Notes under the pieces: generated by a model
What the model was told of the DNA's origin: nothing
What the model saw: the letters and a program-made list of their open reading frames with translations, nothing else
Databases searched by the model: none
Position numbers and translations under genes: made by a program
From: Calamus simplicifolius
Lineage: Eukaryota; Streptophyta; Magnoliopsida; Arecales; Arecaceae
DNA length: 64,000 nucleotides
Direction: 5' to 3'
Assembly (NCBI GenBank): GCA_900491605.1
Contig: UESW01004362.1
Location: forward strand, 588,244 to 652,243
Part shown: piece by piece, positions 1 through 10,560 of the stretch
Layout: every line of letters starts with the position of its first letter
Numbering within the stretch: the first letter of the stretch is position 1

Positions 1-560
1 TGCAACAGTGCGTCACAATATTGCGACGTATCCAAATACGTCGCTAAATTTAAAACTAATTTTTAGTATTTAAAATTATTATTAAATATTGCGACGCATT
101 CAATTGCATCGTAATATTGCGACACAATTAGCTGCATCATAATATTTAATAATAATATTTTAAATATAATAGCGATGCAATTTTAGTCGCTAATACGTCG
201 CTAATAAAATTTTTTAAAATATTGCGATGCCAGGTCACTGCGTCGCAATATTTATTAATAATATTTTAGATATATTAGCGACGCAATTTTAGTCGCTAAT
301 GCATCGCTAATTAAATTTTTTTAAAAAATATTGCGACGCCAGATCGTTGCGTCGTAATATTTAATAGTAATATTATGAAAATATTAGCGATGCAATTTGA
401 GTCGCTAATGCGTCGCTAATTAATTTTTTTTAAAATATTGTGACGCCAACTCATTGCGTCACAATATTTAATAATAATATTTTAAAAATATTAGCAATGC
501 AATTGCATTCGCTAATGCGTCGCTAAATAAATATTTTTTTAAAAAATAAAATTTAAAAAT
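1..560. repeat. CACTA subterminal repeat region, GCGACGCA family (element 1)
   Basis: AT-rich sequence studded with the motif GCGACGCA and its complement TGCGTCGC, usually as closely spaced inverted pairs such as TTGCGACGC...GCGTCGCAA, with some degenerate copies (GCGATGCA). The same motif fills 59250-63890, where it lies directly inside a CACTA terminus, so I read this stretch as the subterminal region of a related CACTA element whose outer end lies left of the window. Subterminal motif clusters in En/Spm elements are binding sites for the element's own DNA-binding protein; that role here is inference. Confidence 0.8.
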
Positions 561-712
561 TAAACGGTTAATACAATTTCGTTACATTTAAATATTGATC
601 GAAACATTCTTCACTCATATTGATCCAAACAATAATCATTCAATTTACAAAAATAAATAATATATTAAAATTTTGAAGTTTTCATGTACAACATAAAAAA
701 AAAAAAAATACA

Positions 713-2202
713 TCAAGAATCTGAGCGATCACGTGGAGGCTGTGGAGGCTGGAGACTCTGCGACAAGCGGCTAACCATATCCCACAAATGATGCATCTCA
801 TCTCGCATGTCTGCAATCTCCTGATCCCGGCCTCGCATACGATCCTCGAAATCCTGCTCGACCTTTTGCCGAACCTCCTCTGCAATAGATCTCCGAAGGT
901 CGTCTAAACGCTCGGAGGAATATCACCAGAAACTCGCGAGCTGGAGGCCTGATGGGAAAAATATGTAGAAGCTCTAGTACCCAGACCATAGACCCTGCGG
1001 TCTCGCGGCTGGGCACCAACAGCCTCCAAAAACACGCCGACTCTCCTCTGCTGAGAGTTCGACGGGCGTCTCCCCATCAGTAGAGTCGACCTGCGATGCC
1101 TGGGAGCGAAGCTCCTCGACTCGTGTCTTTAAATTATGAAATCAACAATAAATGAGTTAATAAATTTCTTGAAATAAAATTTTAGAAATTAAACAGATAC
1201 TACATAAATCTAATTTCTTACCGCAACCTTCCGTGATTGCGTGTCGACCCAGGAACCGTCCCTCCTGGTGTGTGTCGCCCTGAATAGACGAAACTCACCA
1301 GGATCTCCGCCCTCCTGCTCAGACTATAACAAAAAAAATTGATATTAATATAAATATTTATAAATAACTAAAATAGTAATTAAAATATTTATGTTTTCTT
1401 ACCATATGCCGTCTGTGCTCCTGAATCGAAATGGAGCCCGAAGTATGGCGGGAGAGACCCATGCCAGGACCGCCCTTCTCAGATCGGCGGTTCATGCTGG
1501 CTGATGCGGACCTCCTGCGCCAGCCATCGGACTGCCAGGCCTGCTGCCACTCGTGCCAAATACCCTCTGGCATGTGCGCAGGACGCTGACCCGATGACCT
1601 CCAACGATGAAGCATGTCGGAGTATCGGCGTCCCGTCAGAGCCTCCCATGCTGCCCTAATGGCATCATGGCTGGCAGGATCCACGTAAACTTTTTCTGCA
1701 TTAAAATAAACAGTTAGTTTCTGAATTTATTAAGATTAAGAAATTTTATATCAGTGATAAATTGTATTTAATAAGTTTACCTGAAACTCAGAAAAATAAA
1801 ACTCCCTCGTGGCTGGAGATACGTGGCGCCAATCGTAGCCACTGGGATCTGCACGCCTCTGAAATACGGCGCTGATGTGGCTGGATACATGATGCTGCTC
1901 AATAAATCTGTTAAAAAAATGCAAGTTTATAAGTAATTGACTTAAAAATATAAACATATATTTTTAATTAGTATATACTTACACCCCTGAGCATCAAGTC
2001 GAAGTACGGTGCGGCCGATGGTGGAAGAACTCTCGGAGGTATGTGCCGATCGGCTGGATGGTAATACTGCTGGAGAGATCGAAGGCTGTGCGATTGCTGG
2101 AGATCCGAACTCTCCATCTCCGACGCTCATGTGATCTGATGCAGCAGGGCTACGTCCCTGCTCACTCCGTCTGTCGTCGGTAGATCTACCTCTGCCCGTC
2201 AT
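713..2202 (-). CDS. CACTA-element Transposase_24-type (TNP1-like) protein, five exons, one frameshift
   Basis: Accessory transposition protein of the plant En/Spm (CACTA) class, probably DNA-binding; it is not a host gene. The start ATG at 2202 reads MTGRGRS. Exons inferred from splice signals: 1983-2202 (Ser-rich N-terminus), 1781-1907 (DWRHVSPATREFYFSEFQ), 1403-1695 (WHEWQQAW, then NRRSEKGG and HTSGSIS), 1222-1323 (THTRRDGSWVD) and 713-1136 (VEAVGAQPRDRRVYGLG, then a Gln/Glu-rich coiled coil reading EEVRQKVEQDFEDRMRGRDQ). The order 'NRR..KGG..HTSGS' followed by 'THTRRDG.WVD' and a VYGLG/coiled-coil tail is typical of Transposase_24 proteins. A one-base frameshift near 911 separates the last two segments of exon 5. 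The gene lies between the TNP2-type tail (2306-2953) and the subterminal repeats, the usual CACTA order. Confidence 0.78.
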
Positions 2203-2305
2203 ACTGAAAATACTAAAGATTCATACAATTAAATTACGATTAATGATTGACTATGTAAAATTTAACACTTATAAAAAAAAGTTAAATTTTAAAAAACCTC
2301 TATGT

Positions 2306-2953
2306 TTAATCGGTGTCATTTGTTTCGTGAAATGTTGGTTCAACATCCGATGTCGTATCGGACTGCGATTCAGTTTCATTATCATCGGAAGGAAACCGAA
2401 CATTTGCATCCACAATTTCTTGGACATCACCATTTGGATCTCTAAGTGATGTTTCAGGAGCCCTTGTGTCGTCCTCAATTGCATGCATTTCCATCTCATC
2501 CTCTTGAAATGCAGGGCACTCGGCTGATTGACTTGATGAACTCTCCTCTAATACGATTGTTGAACGTGGGACGATTTTAGAAACGGCCCACCAATCTCGC
2601 TTGTCGTTGCGCAAACTTGGATATCCGCAGTAAAAGACTTGCTGAGCTTGGGATGCAAGGATGAATGGGTCATATTTCTGCAATCTTCGTCGATGGTTCA
2701 CTTCAACCAAATTGTAGTCGTTATGAACCCTTTTGCCCACAGGAACTATCGGATCGAACCAATCACAACGAAACAATACGGTTCGTTTCATAGGCCAACC
2801 GGGATATTCAACTTCAACCACCTCTACTAACTTTCCATAATAATCCTGCATATTTGCTCCAACACTTTCTCCTTTAACACACACGCCCCAGTCTGCGTGC
2901 CTCTTGAAGCTGCTAATCGTTCAATCTGAAATTTGTACCCATTTACAAAAATA
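2306..2953 (-). pseudogene. C-terminal part of CACTA TNP2-type transposase (DUF4216 region), cut by assembly gap
   Basis: About 210 residues of the C-terminal region of the catalytic CACTA transposase are visible. Motifs in order: VNGYKFQ at the gap edge, DYYGKLVEVVEVEY, VLFRCDWFD, DPFILASQAQQVFYCGYP, then an acidic Ser/Glu/Asp-rich tail ending near 2306. The VLFRCDWFD...DPFILASQA...QVFY sequence is the hallmark of DUF4216, which follows the Transposase_21 catalytic domain in plant TNP2 proteins. A one-base shift near 2885-2900 separates the first 20 or so residues from the rest. The catalytic domain would lie to the right on the - strand, where the N run starts, and I do not find it beyond the gap. 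Confidence 0.75.
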
Positions 2954-3458
2954 NNNNNNNNNNNNNNNNNNNNNNNNNNNNNNNNNNNNNNNNNNNNNNN
3001 NNNNNNNNNNNNNNNNNNNNNNNNNNNNNNNNNNNNNNNNNNNNNNNNNNNNNNNNNNNNNNNNNNNNNNNNNNNNNNNNNNNNNNNNNNNNNNNNNNNN
3101 NNNNNNNNNNNNNNNNNNNNNNNNNNNNNNNNNNNNNNNNNNNNNNNNNNNNNNNNNNNNNNNNNNNNNNNNNNNNNNNNNNNNNNNNNNNNNNNNNNNN
3201 NNNNNNNNNNNNNNNNNNNNNNNNNNNNNNNNNNNNNNNNNNNNNNNNNNNNNNNNNNNNNNNNNNNNNNNNNNNNNNNNNNNNNNNNNNNNNNNNNNNN
3301 NNNNNNNNNNNNNNNNNNNNNNNNNNNNNNNNNNNNNNNNNNNNNNNNNNNNNNNNNNNNNNNNNNNNNNNNNNNNNNNNNNNNNNNNNNNNNNNNNNNN
3401 NNNNNNNNNNNNNNNNNNNNNNNNNNNNNNNNNNNNNNNNNNNNNNNNNNNNNNNNNN
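2954..3458. other. Assembly gap (505 N)
   Basis: Run of N. It separates the CACTA transposase tail from an unrelated copia reverse transcriptase, so the junction between the two elements is hidden here. Confidence 1.
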
Positions 3459-6357
3459 AATAAATACATTTATCAGTACTATTAATTTGATATCCATTTG
3501 AAACTAGCACTTTATCAAACTTATCATGCCATTATTTTGGGTGCTTGTTTTAAGCCATACAAAGATTTAATTAATTTACAAACTTTATGCTCATTAACAG
3601 GAAGAACACAACCCTCAGGTTGATCCATATATTTTTTCTTCTAGGTCTCCATTAAGAAATGCAGTTTTAACATTCATTTGATGAATTATTAATTTATGAA
3701 TAGATGCTAGAGCAATCAAGACTCTAATAGAAGTTATTCTTGTCATAGGTGCAAAAATATCAAAGTAGTCAATATCTTTCTTTTGAGAATAACTTTTTGC
3801 AACCAGCTTTGCTTTAAATTTTTCAATAGAACCATCAGGCTTTAGCTATTTTCTTAAAGATTCATTTACATCCAATAGTTTTAGCCCCAGAAATAAAACT
3901 TACTAATTCCCATGTATGATTGCTCATGATGGATTCTAGCTCATTATTTATAGTCTCTCTCCAAAATATAGCATCAGGAGATGAAATTGCTTCATAATAG
4001 GTTTGAGGATTATTATCAATAAGAAAGGTATAAAAATCATCTTCTAGATTGGTTTCCTTTCTGACTCTCTTAGATCTCTTAGCTCTTGCATTTTATTAGG
4101 CTCTAAATTAGGTTCAACCACTTGTGGTCTAGTAGGTTTTTCTAAGGAGGTTCTCATAGGAAAGATATGTTCAAAAAATTCTGCATCTTTGGTCTCGACT
4201 ATAGTTTAGGTTCCATGATATTATTTTCACTTTTAATCACTAAGAACCTTATAGGCTGCACTATATTTATTTGTAAGACTATTTTGAACATAACCTATGA
4301 ACATACAATCAAAGGTTTTAGATCCAACTTTCTCTTTTTAGATTTAGAAAGCAATACCTTAGCTAAACAACCCTATACTTTTAAATATTTAAAACTTGGC
4401 AAATGACCATTCCATAACTCATACGGTGTTTTATTTATTTTCTTATAAGAAATTCTATTTTGAATAAAACAAGCAAAAAAGGGCTTCCCTCCATAAGTTC
4501 ACGGTGCACCAAAACTAGGGAGCAATGCATTCATCATTTCTTTAAGTGTTATATTCTTTCTCTCGGCCACTCCATTAGATTCAGGTGAATAAGAAGGAGT
4601 AAATTTATGAATTATACCATGTTGTGCACAAAACTCATTAAAAGAAATAGAATATATTCTCCTCCTCTATCAAATCTAAGCCTTTTTATTTTTTTGTTAA
4701 TTAATTTTCAACTTCTGCCTTATATTTTAAAAATATTTCAAAGGCTTCATCTTTTGATTTTAATAGATAAACCATTGCATAACGAGAAAAATCATCGATA
4801 AAAGTAATATAATATTTTTTCCACTTCTAATCATATTACCTTTTAAATCACCTAAGTCAGAATGAATTAATTCTAATAATTCAGTTTCTCTCGTATGAAT
4901 AGATTTGCAACTCTTTTTAGTTAATTTAGATTCTACACATATTTGACATTTTCATGATCATAAGAAGTAGACATGTTATTTATCAAACCTAATTATTTTA
5001 TTTTTAATATAAGAGTAATAAACATGTCCTAATCTATCATGCCAAAGATTAACTAAATCAAGCAAGTAAGCAGAAGAAGATAATGTATTTATTCATGACT
5101 TAAGTACATTTAATACAAATAGATCATGATTACAATATCCTTTTCCAATAAAGTTTTTAGATTTGGTCATGGTAACTTTGTCAAACTCAAATGATACTTT
5201 CACACCATTTTTTTCAAGCAAGACCATAGAAATCAGGTTCACACGGATGTCCTGCACATGTAGCACATCTCCAAATGAAAGGACTTTTTTATAAGTCATT
5301 TTTAAATTAACTTTTCCTTTGCCAATCACAGAATAAGACTTTGAGTTACCCATGAAGACTTGCTCCTCTCCTTCTAGCAGTGGGATATAGGTAGCAAATG
5401 CATTTCTATCCCCATATATATGACATATGGCTCTAGAATCCATCACCCAGTCCTTTGTATGTGCAACAATATTAGCCTCACTAACAACTGCAGCAATTAC
5501 ATTTTCTCCAACCATTAAGTTAGCTTTTGGTTGGCTGAAGCATCATTATTTTTTCTGAACCTACATTGAACAGCATGGTGCCCTGGTTTTCCACAAACAT
5601 AGCAAGATCTCTTTTTCTTCTTAAATTTTGACTTCTTTGAAAATGAGGCTTCTTATCATATTTCTTGTAATGGTTTCTATGTTTGGGCTTATATGACTTA
5701 TGTTTATCCATACTATATCCATCCTCCACTAGATTAGCCTTACCAGTCATTTCCTTAGCCTTTTCTATCTTTTCTCGGGCATTGTTTTGCTCTTCAATCC
5801 TAATATGTACAATGACTTCTTCAAGGGACATAGACTTTCTTTTATGCTTTAGATTATTGTTATAATCTTTTCAATATTCTGGTAATTTTTTAATAGGGAT
5901 CCAGTAATAAAAGCATCCGAAAGAATATATTTTCATTTTTAAGGTCATCTATGAGAACATGGAATGCATGGATATGAGATGACACATCTTTATCTTCTGA
6001 TATGGTAAAGTTTAAAAGGTTTTCTATTGCAAATTTTTGAGAACTAGCATCTTCAAGAATATATTTTCTTTTAAGGCTTTTCCAAATCCCAGAGGCTAAT
6101 CTAATAGGATAATAAATATCAAATAGTTCATTGAATAGAGTACTAAGAATAGTATGCCTACATATTTTGTTAGCCTTTTTTCAATTTAGAAGGTCCTCAT
6201 CTTTCTTAAGTTTAAGATCAATCAAAACATATGCAATATTATGAACATCTAGTATTAAAAATATTTTCTCTTACCACGTTTATAATGAAAACCAGTAATT
6301 GCTCAATTTGGATGTATCGAGAAAGGGCTTAGTAGCAGCAACCATAATAGAGTCCAT
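3459..6357 (-). pseudogene. Ty1/copia gag-pol polyprotein remnant (copia 1)
   Basis: Decayed copia polyprotein reading right to left. Gag begins at ATG 6357 (MDSIMVAATKPF, then NYWFSL). A CCHC zinc knuckle reading CYVCGKPGHHAVQC lies near 5548-5610. The protease/pre-integrase segment (5093-5515) has WVMDSRA where active copia proteases have D-S-G/A, so the catalytic site is altered. The integrase core contains RFDRGGEY near 4651-4677. The reverse transcriptase N-half (3459-3870) shows MNVKTAFLNG, DQPEG and KSLYGLKQAP. The YVDD box and RNase H would fall in the N gap. Several stops and frameshifts break the frame; the element is dead. I could not define its LTRs or primer site. Confidence 0.85.
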
Positions 6358-6360
6358 ATA

Positions 6361-7080
6361 CTCTTAAGATTGTTGACTAAGGATGAGGATAAGATAGTAC
6401 CCGGGATGATACTATCTACTGAGAAGATGCTGAGGCATGCACGACACTATCATTAAGAGTAGATTCGCACTTCTTGAAGATAAATCTCGGTGCAAAAGAT
6501 CAGAGCATGACTACCTTTTAGGATACAATAGCAGCAAGTCTTCTAATAGGTGTGCACACATCAATGACAGAAGCGGATGAATAACCAAGATGAGTTCCTT
6601 CTAACAATGGATTAGGAGATGAATCTTTGGATAAGGATAGAGCGAAGGAATGGATCTCTGAACCAAATAAGAATGGAAGCAAAGGAATGGATCTCTGGAC
6701 CGGATAAGGATGAAAAGCAATGGAATGGATCTCTAGACTAGATAAGGATGGAAAACAAATTTGAATGGATTAAACATCGGCATTGCTTCGAATATTTATA
6801 AGAAAGCATGCACTGGTTGAGAACTACGAATCAATCCAACGGTAATGATGATTCAGTCCAAAGGTCGGTCAACGAAAAACTTATCACAATGATTCATCGA
6901 ATCGGTCCAACGGTCGATCAATGAAAAGATATATGACTCAAAAAGACTTATCAAAAAATTAGAATTTAAATATTAAAATATACTAAATTTTCAATATATA
7001 TATTTTTAAAAAAAACATCAATCAATCCAAATCTGAAGAAGTATTCTAGCAGAAGCGACCTGCTATGAAGTGTTACACAT
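6361..7080. other. No gene seen; possible 5' leader/LTR of copia 1 with a short triplicated repeat
   Basis: Lies upstream of the copia 1 gag start on the - strand, where leader and LTR are expected, but no clear TG...CA boundary or tRNA primer site was found. At about 6645-6755 a unit of about 38 bases (AATGGATCTCT...GGATAAGGATG) is repeated three times imperfectly. Confidence 0.4.
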
Positions 7081-8146
7081 CTCAAAGCCCATCTGCATTG
7101 CATAACACCTTAACTTTTTTCTTTTCCATTTTGTTTTTCTTTTGACAGCCTGTCTGAATGCGGATCTTCCTGGATGAAAAATAGCATGATTTTAGATTGC
7201 AAAAGTGGGCAACGATATCTGACAACCATAGATGGGAAACTATCATGGATTGTGATTTGTGAGGAAGGTAGCGATGTTTTAAGATTGAAATAATTCTAAA
7301 ACTTGGGAGGATCCTCCGCCAAATTTTGAAATTGATAACAGGCTTCCCGTTTATAGATGTTAACATCAACCCCATGACAACTCTTCCTTGTTTTGACCAA
7401 ATCCTAAAATGTACGATTAAGGAGGAGTCGCCATGGAGATGAACAAACGCATGACAAATTTCGATCCTGTTTCTTCAAACTTTAATCCTTCCTTAAGAAA
7501 AAAATAAATGGAATATGAGTTTGCAAAAATTCCATATTTTAAGATTCATGAACTGAACTATGTGATAGATCTTTGATGTACAAACAAATTTCAAAAACAA
7601 GGTTAAAAACTTGATCTTGATCCTCCTATCTGGAGGCATCAATGGCAAAAATAGGAAAATATTAGGTTTGAAGCATATGATCACCCCTTCTATTTTGTAT
7701 AACAGAGAAGAAAATTTAACTTGAACCAACTAATGACAGAAAAACTTCCAGACAGGGTGCCAGTAAAACAAGCACATCAATTATATGAAAGCAGTCCGGT
7801 CCCCTCTTCTACTGCGTCTGTCATAAGTGGTGTTGAGTTTATCAACCAGCTCATTCATGGCACTACAAAATTCAACAGAGTTGTTACCACATGCCCAAAA
7901 TAACTTAATAAATAGTTTTAAATATATAATTTTCCATGTCTATCAAACAGAAGCAAAAGAATATTTAAAATCACAAGACCACAGGCTTTTAGATACACGC
8001 ACATATCCATGCATGTATGCATGCAAGCCAGAGAAGCAAGCAGACAGTCATTTTGGTTCCTACAGGGCCTCTTAAAAAGAATTGATACAAAAATAAATGG
8101 ACATCAGTATTAATTGTAGGGTGCGAGCATCTGTATTAACAGTAGG
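7081..8146. other. Intergenic, no supported gene
   Basis: Short ORFs only (up to about 97 codons), AT-rich, no recognised domain or element. The stretch ends at the GTAGG target duplication of the TRIM element that starts at 8152. Confidence 0.5.
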
Positions 8147-8576
8147 GTAGGTGTGATGCTCCTCTCCTTAGGCTGTGTTTGAAATAGGTGATAAGGGGAT
8201 ATCCCTCCTTATCCCAAAAGCTATAACTACAGGGGATAACTCTGAAAAAGTTAATCAGAGAGGATAACCCATGTTTAACCATGGGTTATCCTCTGAACAT
8301 ATTCCTTAGGGACCCCAGAAATAGCTGATTATCTCTTCAGCTATCTCTTGAGGGCATATTATCATAAAAAAATGGTTTTGCCCTAAAAAATTCTTTCGCA
8401 TCCTTTCATTCTTCCCCCTCCCGTCTGAGCGGCCATCTTCTTGATCTCCTGTCTCCTACTCCCGATCTCCTGCTCCTCCTGTCTCCCATCTTCGCTCGAT
8501 CTCCTACACCCGACTCGACTAGCTAAGTTTTTTCATCTTTTGGCATCTTGGCGTCGTATGAGATATTGCCGAAGGA

Positions 8577-9008
8577 ATGGCAATGGCAAGGGTGAGCTCC
8601 GGCTCCGCGTACCCCGAGAGATTCTACGCCGCCGCCTCATACGCTGGATTCGATGGATCATGGAATTCCTCCTCCTCCGGCCCGATCTTCAAGTTCCGGA
8701 ATGATGTTGCCCTTCGGCTAAGAAAACTATCGCTCGCTGCCTACGAGCTCAAGAAAACCCTTGAAAGGCAGAGCTTGAAAGCATGGGTAAAAAGTGGCGC
8801 AAGACGGAGGGAGATGGGGAAGCGCAGGAAGAAGCACATGGAGCGGCAAAAGCCTCACCTCCTTCCTCTCGCAGGCGATGACGAAGATGTTGAAGCCTTG
8901 CCTTCTTCCGCATACAACCTCCCATCATCACCAACAAACGACAAAAGAGAAGAGAACGAAGAAGTCAAAGAGGAAGAAGAAGACGAATGCAACAGAGATG
9001 GAGAATGA
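8577..9008 (+). pseudogene. Captured 5' fragment of a kelch-type acyl-CoA-binding protein gene fused to unrelated sequence
   Basis: The 143-codon frame opens with about 47 residues (MAMARVSSG, AYPERFYAAASYAGFDG, NDVAL) matching the N-terminus of plant acyl-CoA-binding proteins of the ACBP4/5/6 (ACB plus kelch) type. After NDVAL the similarity stops, before the acyl-CoA-binding helices. The rest is basic then acidic low-complexity sequence (RRREMGKRRKKHMERQK; EENEEVKEEEEDE). A CT-rich leader-like stretch (8400-8570) precedes the ATG. The fragment lies wholly inside the transposon 8171-10022, so this is gene capture, not a host locus. The ORF may be transcribed but cannot bind acyl-CoA. Family assignment is by recognition, not a search. 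Confidence 0.6.
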
Positions 9009-9150
9009 CAAGGCCAGGAGTGGGCTTCTTCTAGTACTCCATCCAAATACCATCTCTATCATAGATTAATTCAGGTTTCCTTTCTTCATCTCCTTCTTTC
9101 TTTTCCCCTTCTCATTTTAGTAAGTTTGAGTGGTGGAATTGCTTGCAGTC

Positions 9151-9316
9151 ACCGAAGGGGGACATAAGCTACATGCAAAAGTTTTTCCTCATGTACGTCG
9201 GAGGAAGATTTTCCTTTTCATTTGCAAGAAGATTTATGCGGCACTGCCTTCCTCAGGTGGATATATTTCTGAAGGAGATGTACAGGGAGCAAGTCGATTT
9301 GCTTGTAAACAAGGTA
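9151..9316 (+). pseudogene. Possible second captured exon inside the Harbinger-like element
   Basis: Flanked by a good acceptor (TTGCTTGCAG ending at 9150) and a donor (AACAAG/GTACAT). One frame is open throughout and reads SPKGDISYMQKFFLMYVGG... and ...LPQVDIFLKEMYREQVDLL, with plausible protein composition. I do not recognise the family and cannot tell whether it comes from the same donor gene as the ACBP fragment. A second frame is also open, so coding status is uncertain. Confidence 0.3.
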
Positions 9317-10560
9317 CATCTGCTTAGATGCTGATGTTATTTTTTGAATCCTTATGTAATTTTGATATGAATTTACAGAGGTTTGTTTTGATCAAGCATT
9401 TGTAAGTGCTGATTAAGCTCACGCATATGCTGATTAAGATATTGCATTTGGTTGGATTTTGTAAGCGCAAATTCGGAGCATCAAAGCTTTCAGGAGAAGT
9501 CATGTCTGCCTTCTTTAAACATTGTGTCCCTAATCAGAATCTATTTTGTATACTGTAACGAATACGAATTTTAGTTCTTCCAATTCAATGACTTTTTAAA
9601 AACCATAGCTCCATGGATTTGATCATCCCACCAAAAAAAATCAATACTCTTGGTGGCTTGATCTTGACACACCTTGTTTCTATCTTCAGATGCCGCTCGC
9701 ACGGAGAGAGGGAGAGGAGGCTTAATCTGGATCACTGATTATCAAGTTGTGGCGGGTTGATCCGTTTGATCTGAAATCAAATGGTCCAAATAAATTGCTG
9801 AATTATAATTTGTAAGAGTAGTTTGGGGTTTAAATGGCCTTTTTGAGGGATATCCTCTCCTATCCCTCAATCAAATACAATCAGAGGGGATAAGAAAAGG
9901 TTATCCCATGGAATGACTTTTTTGCATTTGACAGGATCAATGGGATAGCCAGAGGATATCCCTTGGATAAACTATCCTGTACACTTATTCAGAAATAGCA
10001 TTTTTTTGTATCAAACACTATATTAAAGTCCCACATCGGTAATGAAAAAAAGGGTTGAGTGGTTTATATTTAGTAAAGTAAGAAAGACAAGTATTAGTTG
10101 AATTCTTTTTGGGCTGTGATGACCCAAGTTAGTATGGACCTTGTTCGTCTTACTTTCATGTCATAAAATGAATTCGTGGCTTAGTGGGCCCGGATTGTTA
10201 CAATATGGTATCAGAGCCACGCACCAGCTGAAAGTGCAGAAGCTAAGTGCCATGCAAGGCAAAGTGCTATATTCATAGGATGGAAGCCACCTTTTGAATA
10301 TGTGGGGGTCATCTTTAGAATTTTGCATGCCTTGTGGATGCGATCATGTGCCTCTAGCAGGATGTCCCCTCTTTAAGGGGGTGGTAGATTGTGATGCCCC
10401 TCCCCTTAAAGTCCCACATCAGTAATAAAGAAAAGGGTTGAGTGGTTTATATTAGTAAAGTAAGAAGGATAAGTATCAATTGAATTATTTTTGGGCCATG
10501 GTGGCCCAAGTTGGTGTGGACTTTGTCCGTGGATTAGTGGGCATGGATCGTTATAATAGG

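Larger units (their letters stand above)
8171..10022. mobile_element. PIF/Harbinger-like non-autonomous DNA transposon inserted in the TRIM 5' LTR
   Basis: Bounded by TTA at 8168-8170 and TTA at 10023-10025. The intact 3' LTR reads CCCCTTAAAGTCCC where this copy reads CTCCTTA-[element]-TTAAAGTCCC, so the empty site is visible and the 3-base TTA duplication is certain. Termini are GGCTGTGTTTGA on the left and TCAAACACTATA on the right, sharing GTGTTTGA at the same offset from each end. TTA duplication and GGC..GTTTG ends fit PIF/Harbinger. Both subterminal regions are rich in GGATATCC-like stretches (GGGGATATCCCTCC near 8195, GGGATATCC near 9848 and 9955). No transposase is present; the interior carries a captured gene fragment. 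Confidence 0.85.
8152..10555 (+). mobile_element. TRIM-type non-coding LTR retrotransposon, split by a nested DNA transposon
   Basis: A terminal-repeat retrotransposon in miniature. The 5' LTR is 8152-8170 plus 10026-10202 (interrupted), and the 3' LTR is 10390-10555. Both begin TGTGATGC..CCT and share TTAAAGTCCCACATC. Immediately after the 5' LTR, TGGTATCAGAGCC (10206-10218) is a methionine-tRNA-type primer site, and AAGGGGGTGG just before the 3' LTR is a polypurine tract. The internal region is only about 187 bases and has no coding capacity. Flanks are GTAGG (8147-8151) and ATAGG (10556-10560), a target duplication with one mismatch. The 3' LTR is about 30 bases shorter than the 5' LTR because of a deletion near its end. 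CCCACATCGG-type LTR starts are common in plant TRIMs. Confidence 0.82.

Noticed and set aside
2827..3510. ORFs spanning the N run
   Set aside because: They consist mostly of undetermined residues and join a CACTA transposase tail to an unrelated copia RT; the same applies to the frame across 49789-49987.
7800..7910. Short - strand open stretch (CGNNSVEFCSAMNELVDKLN) as an exon
   Set aside because: Looks protein-like but lacks clear splice signals and I could not assign a family.
10206..10218. TGGTATCAGAGCC as a tRNA gene fragment
   Set aside because: It is the retroelement primer-binding site next to an LTR, as also at 51023 and, complemented, at 31900; no cloverleaf surrounds it.
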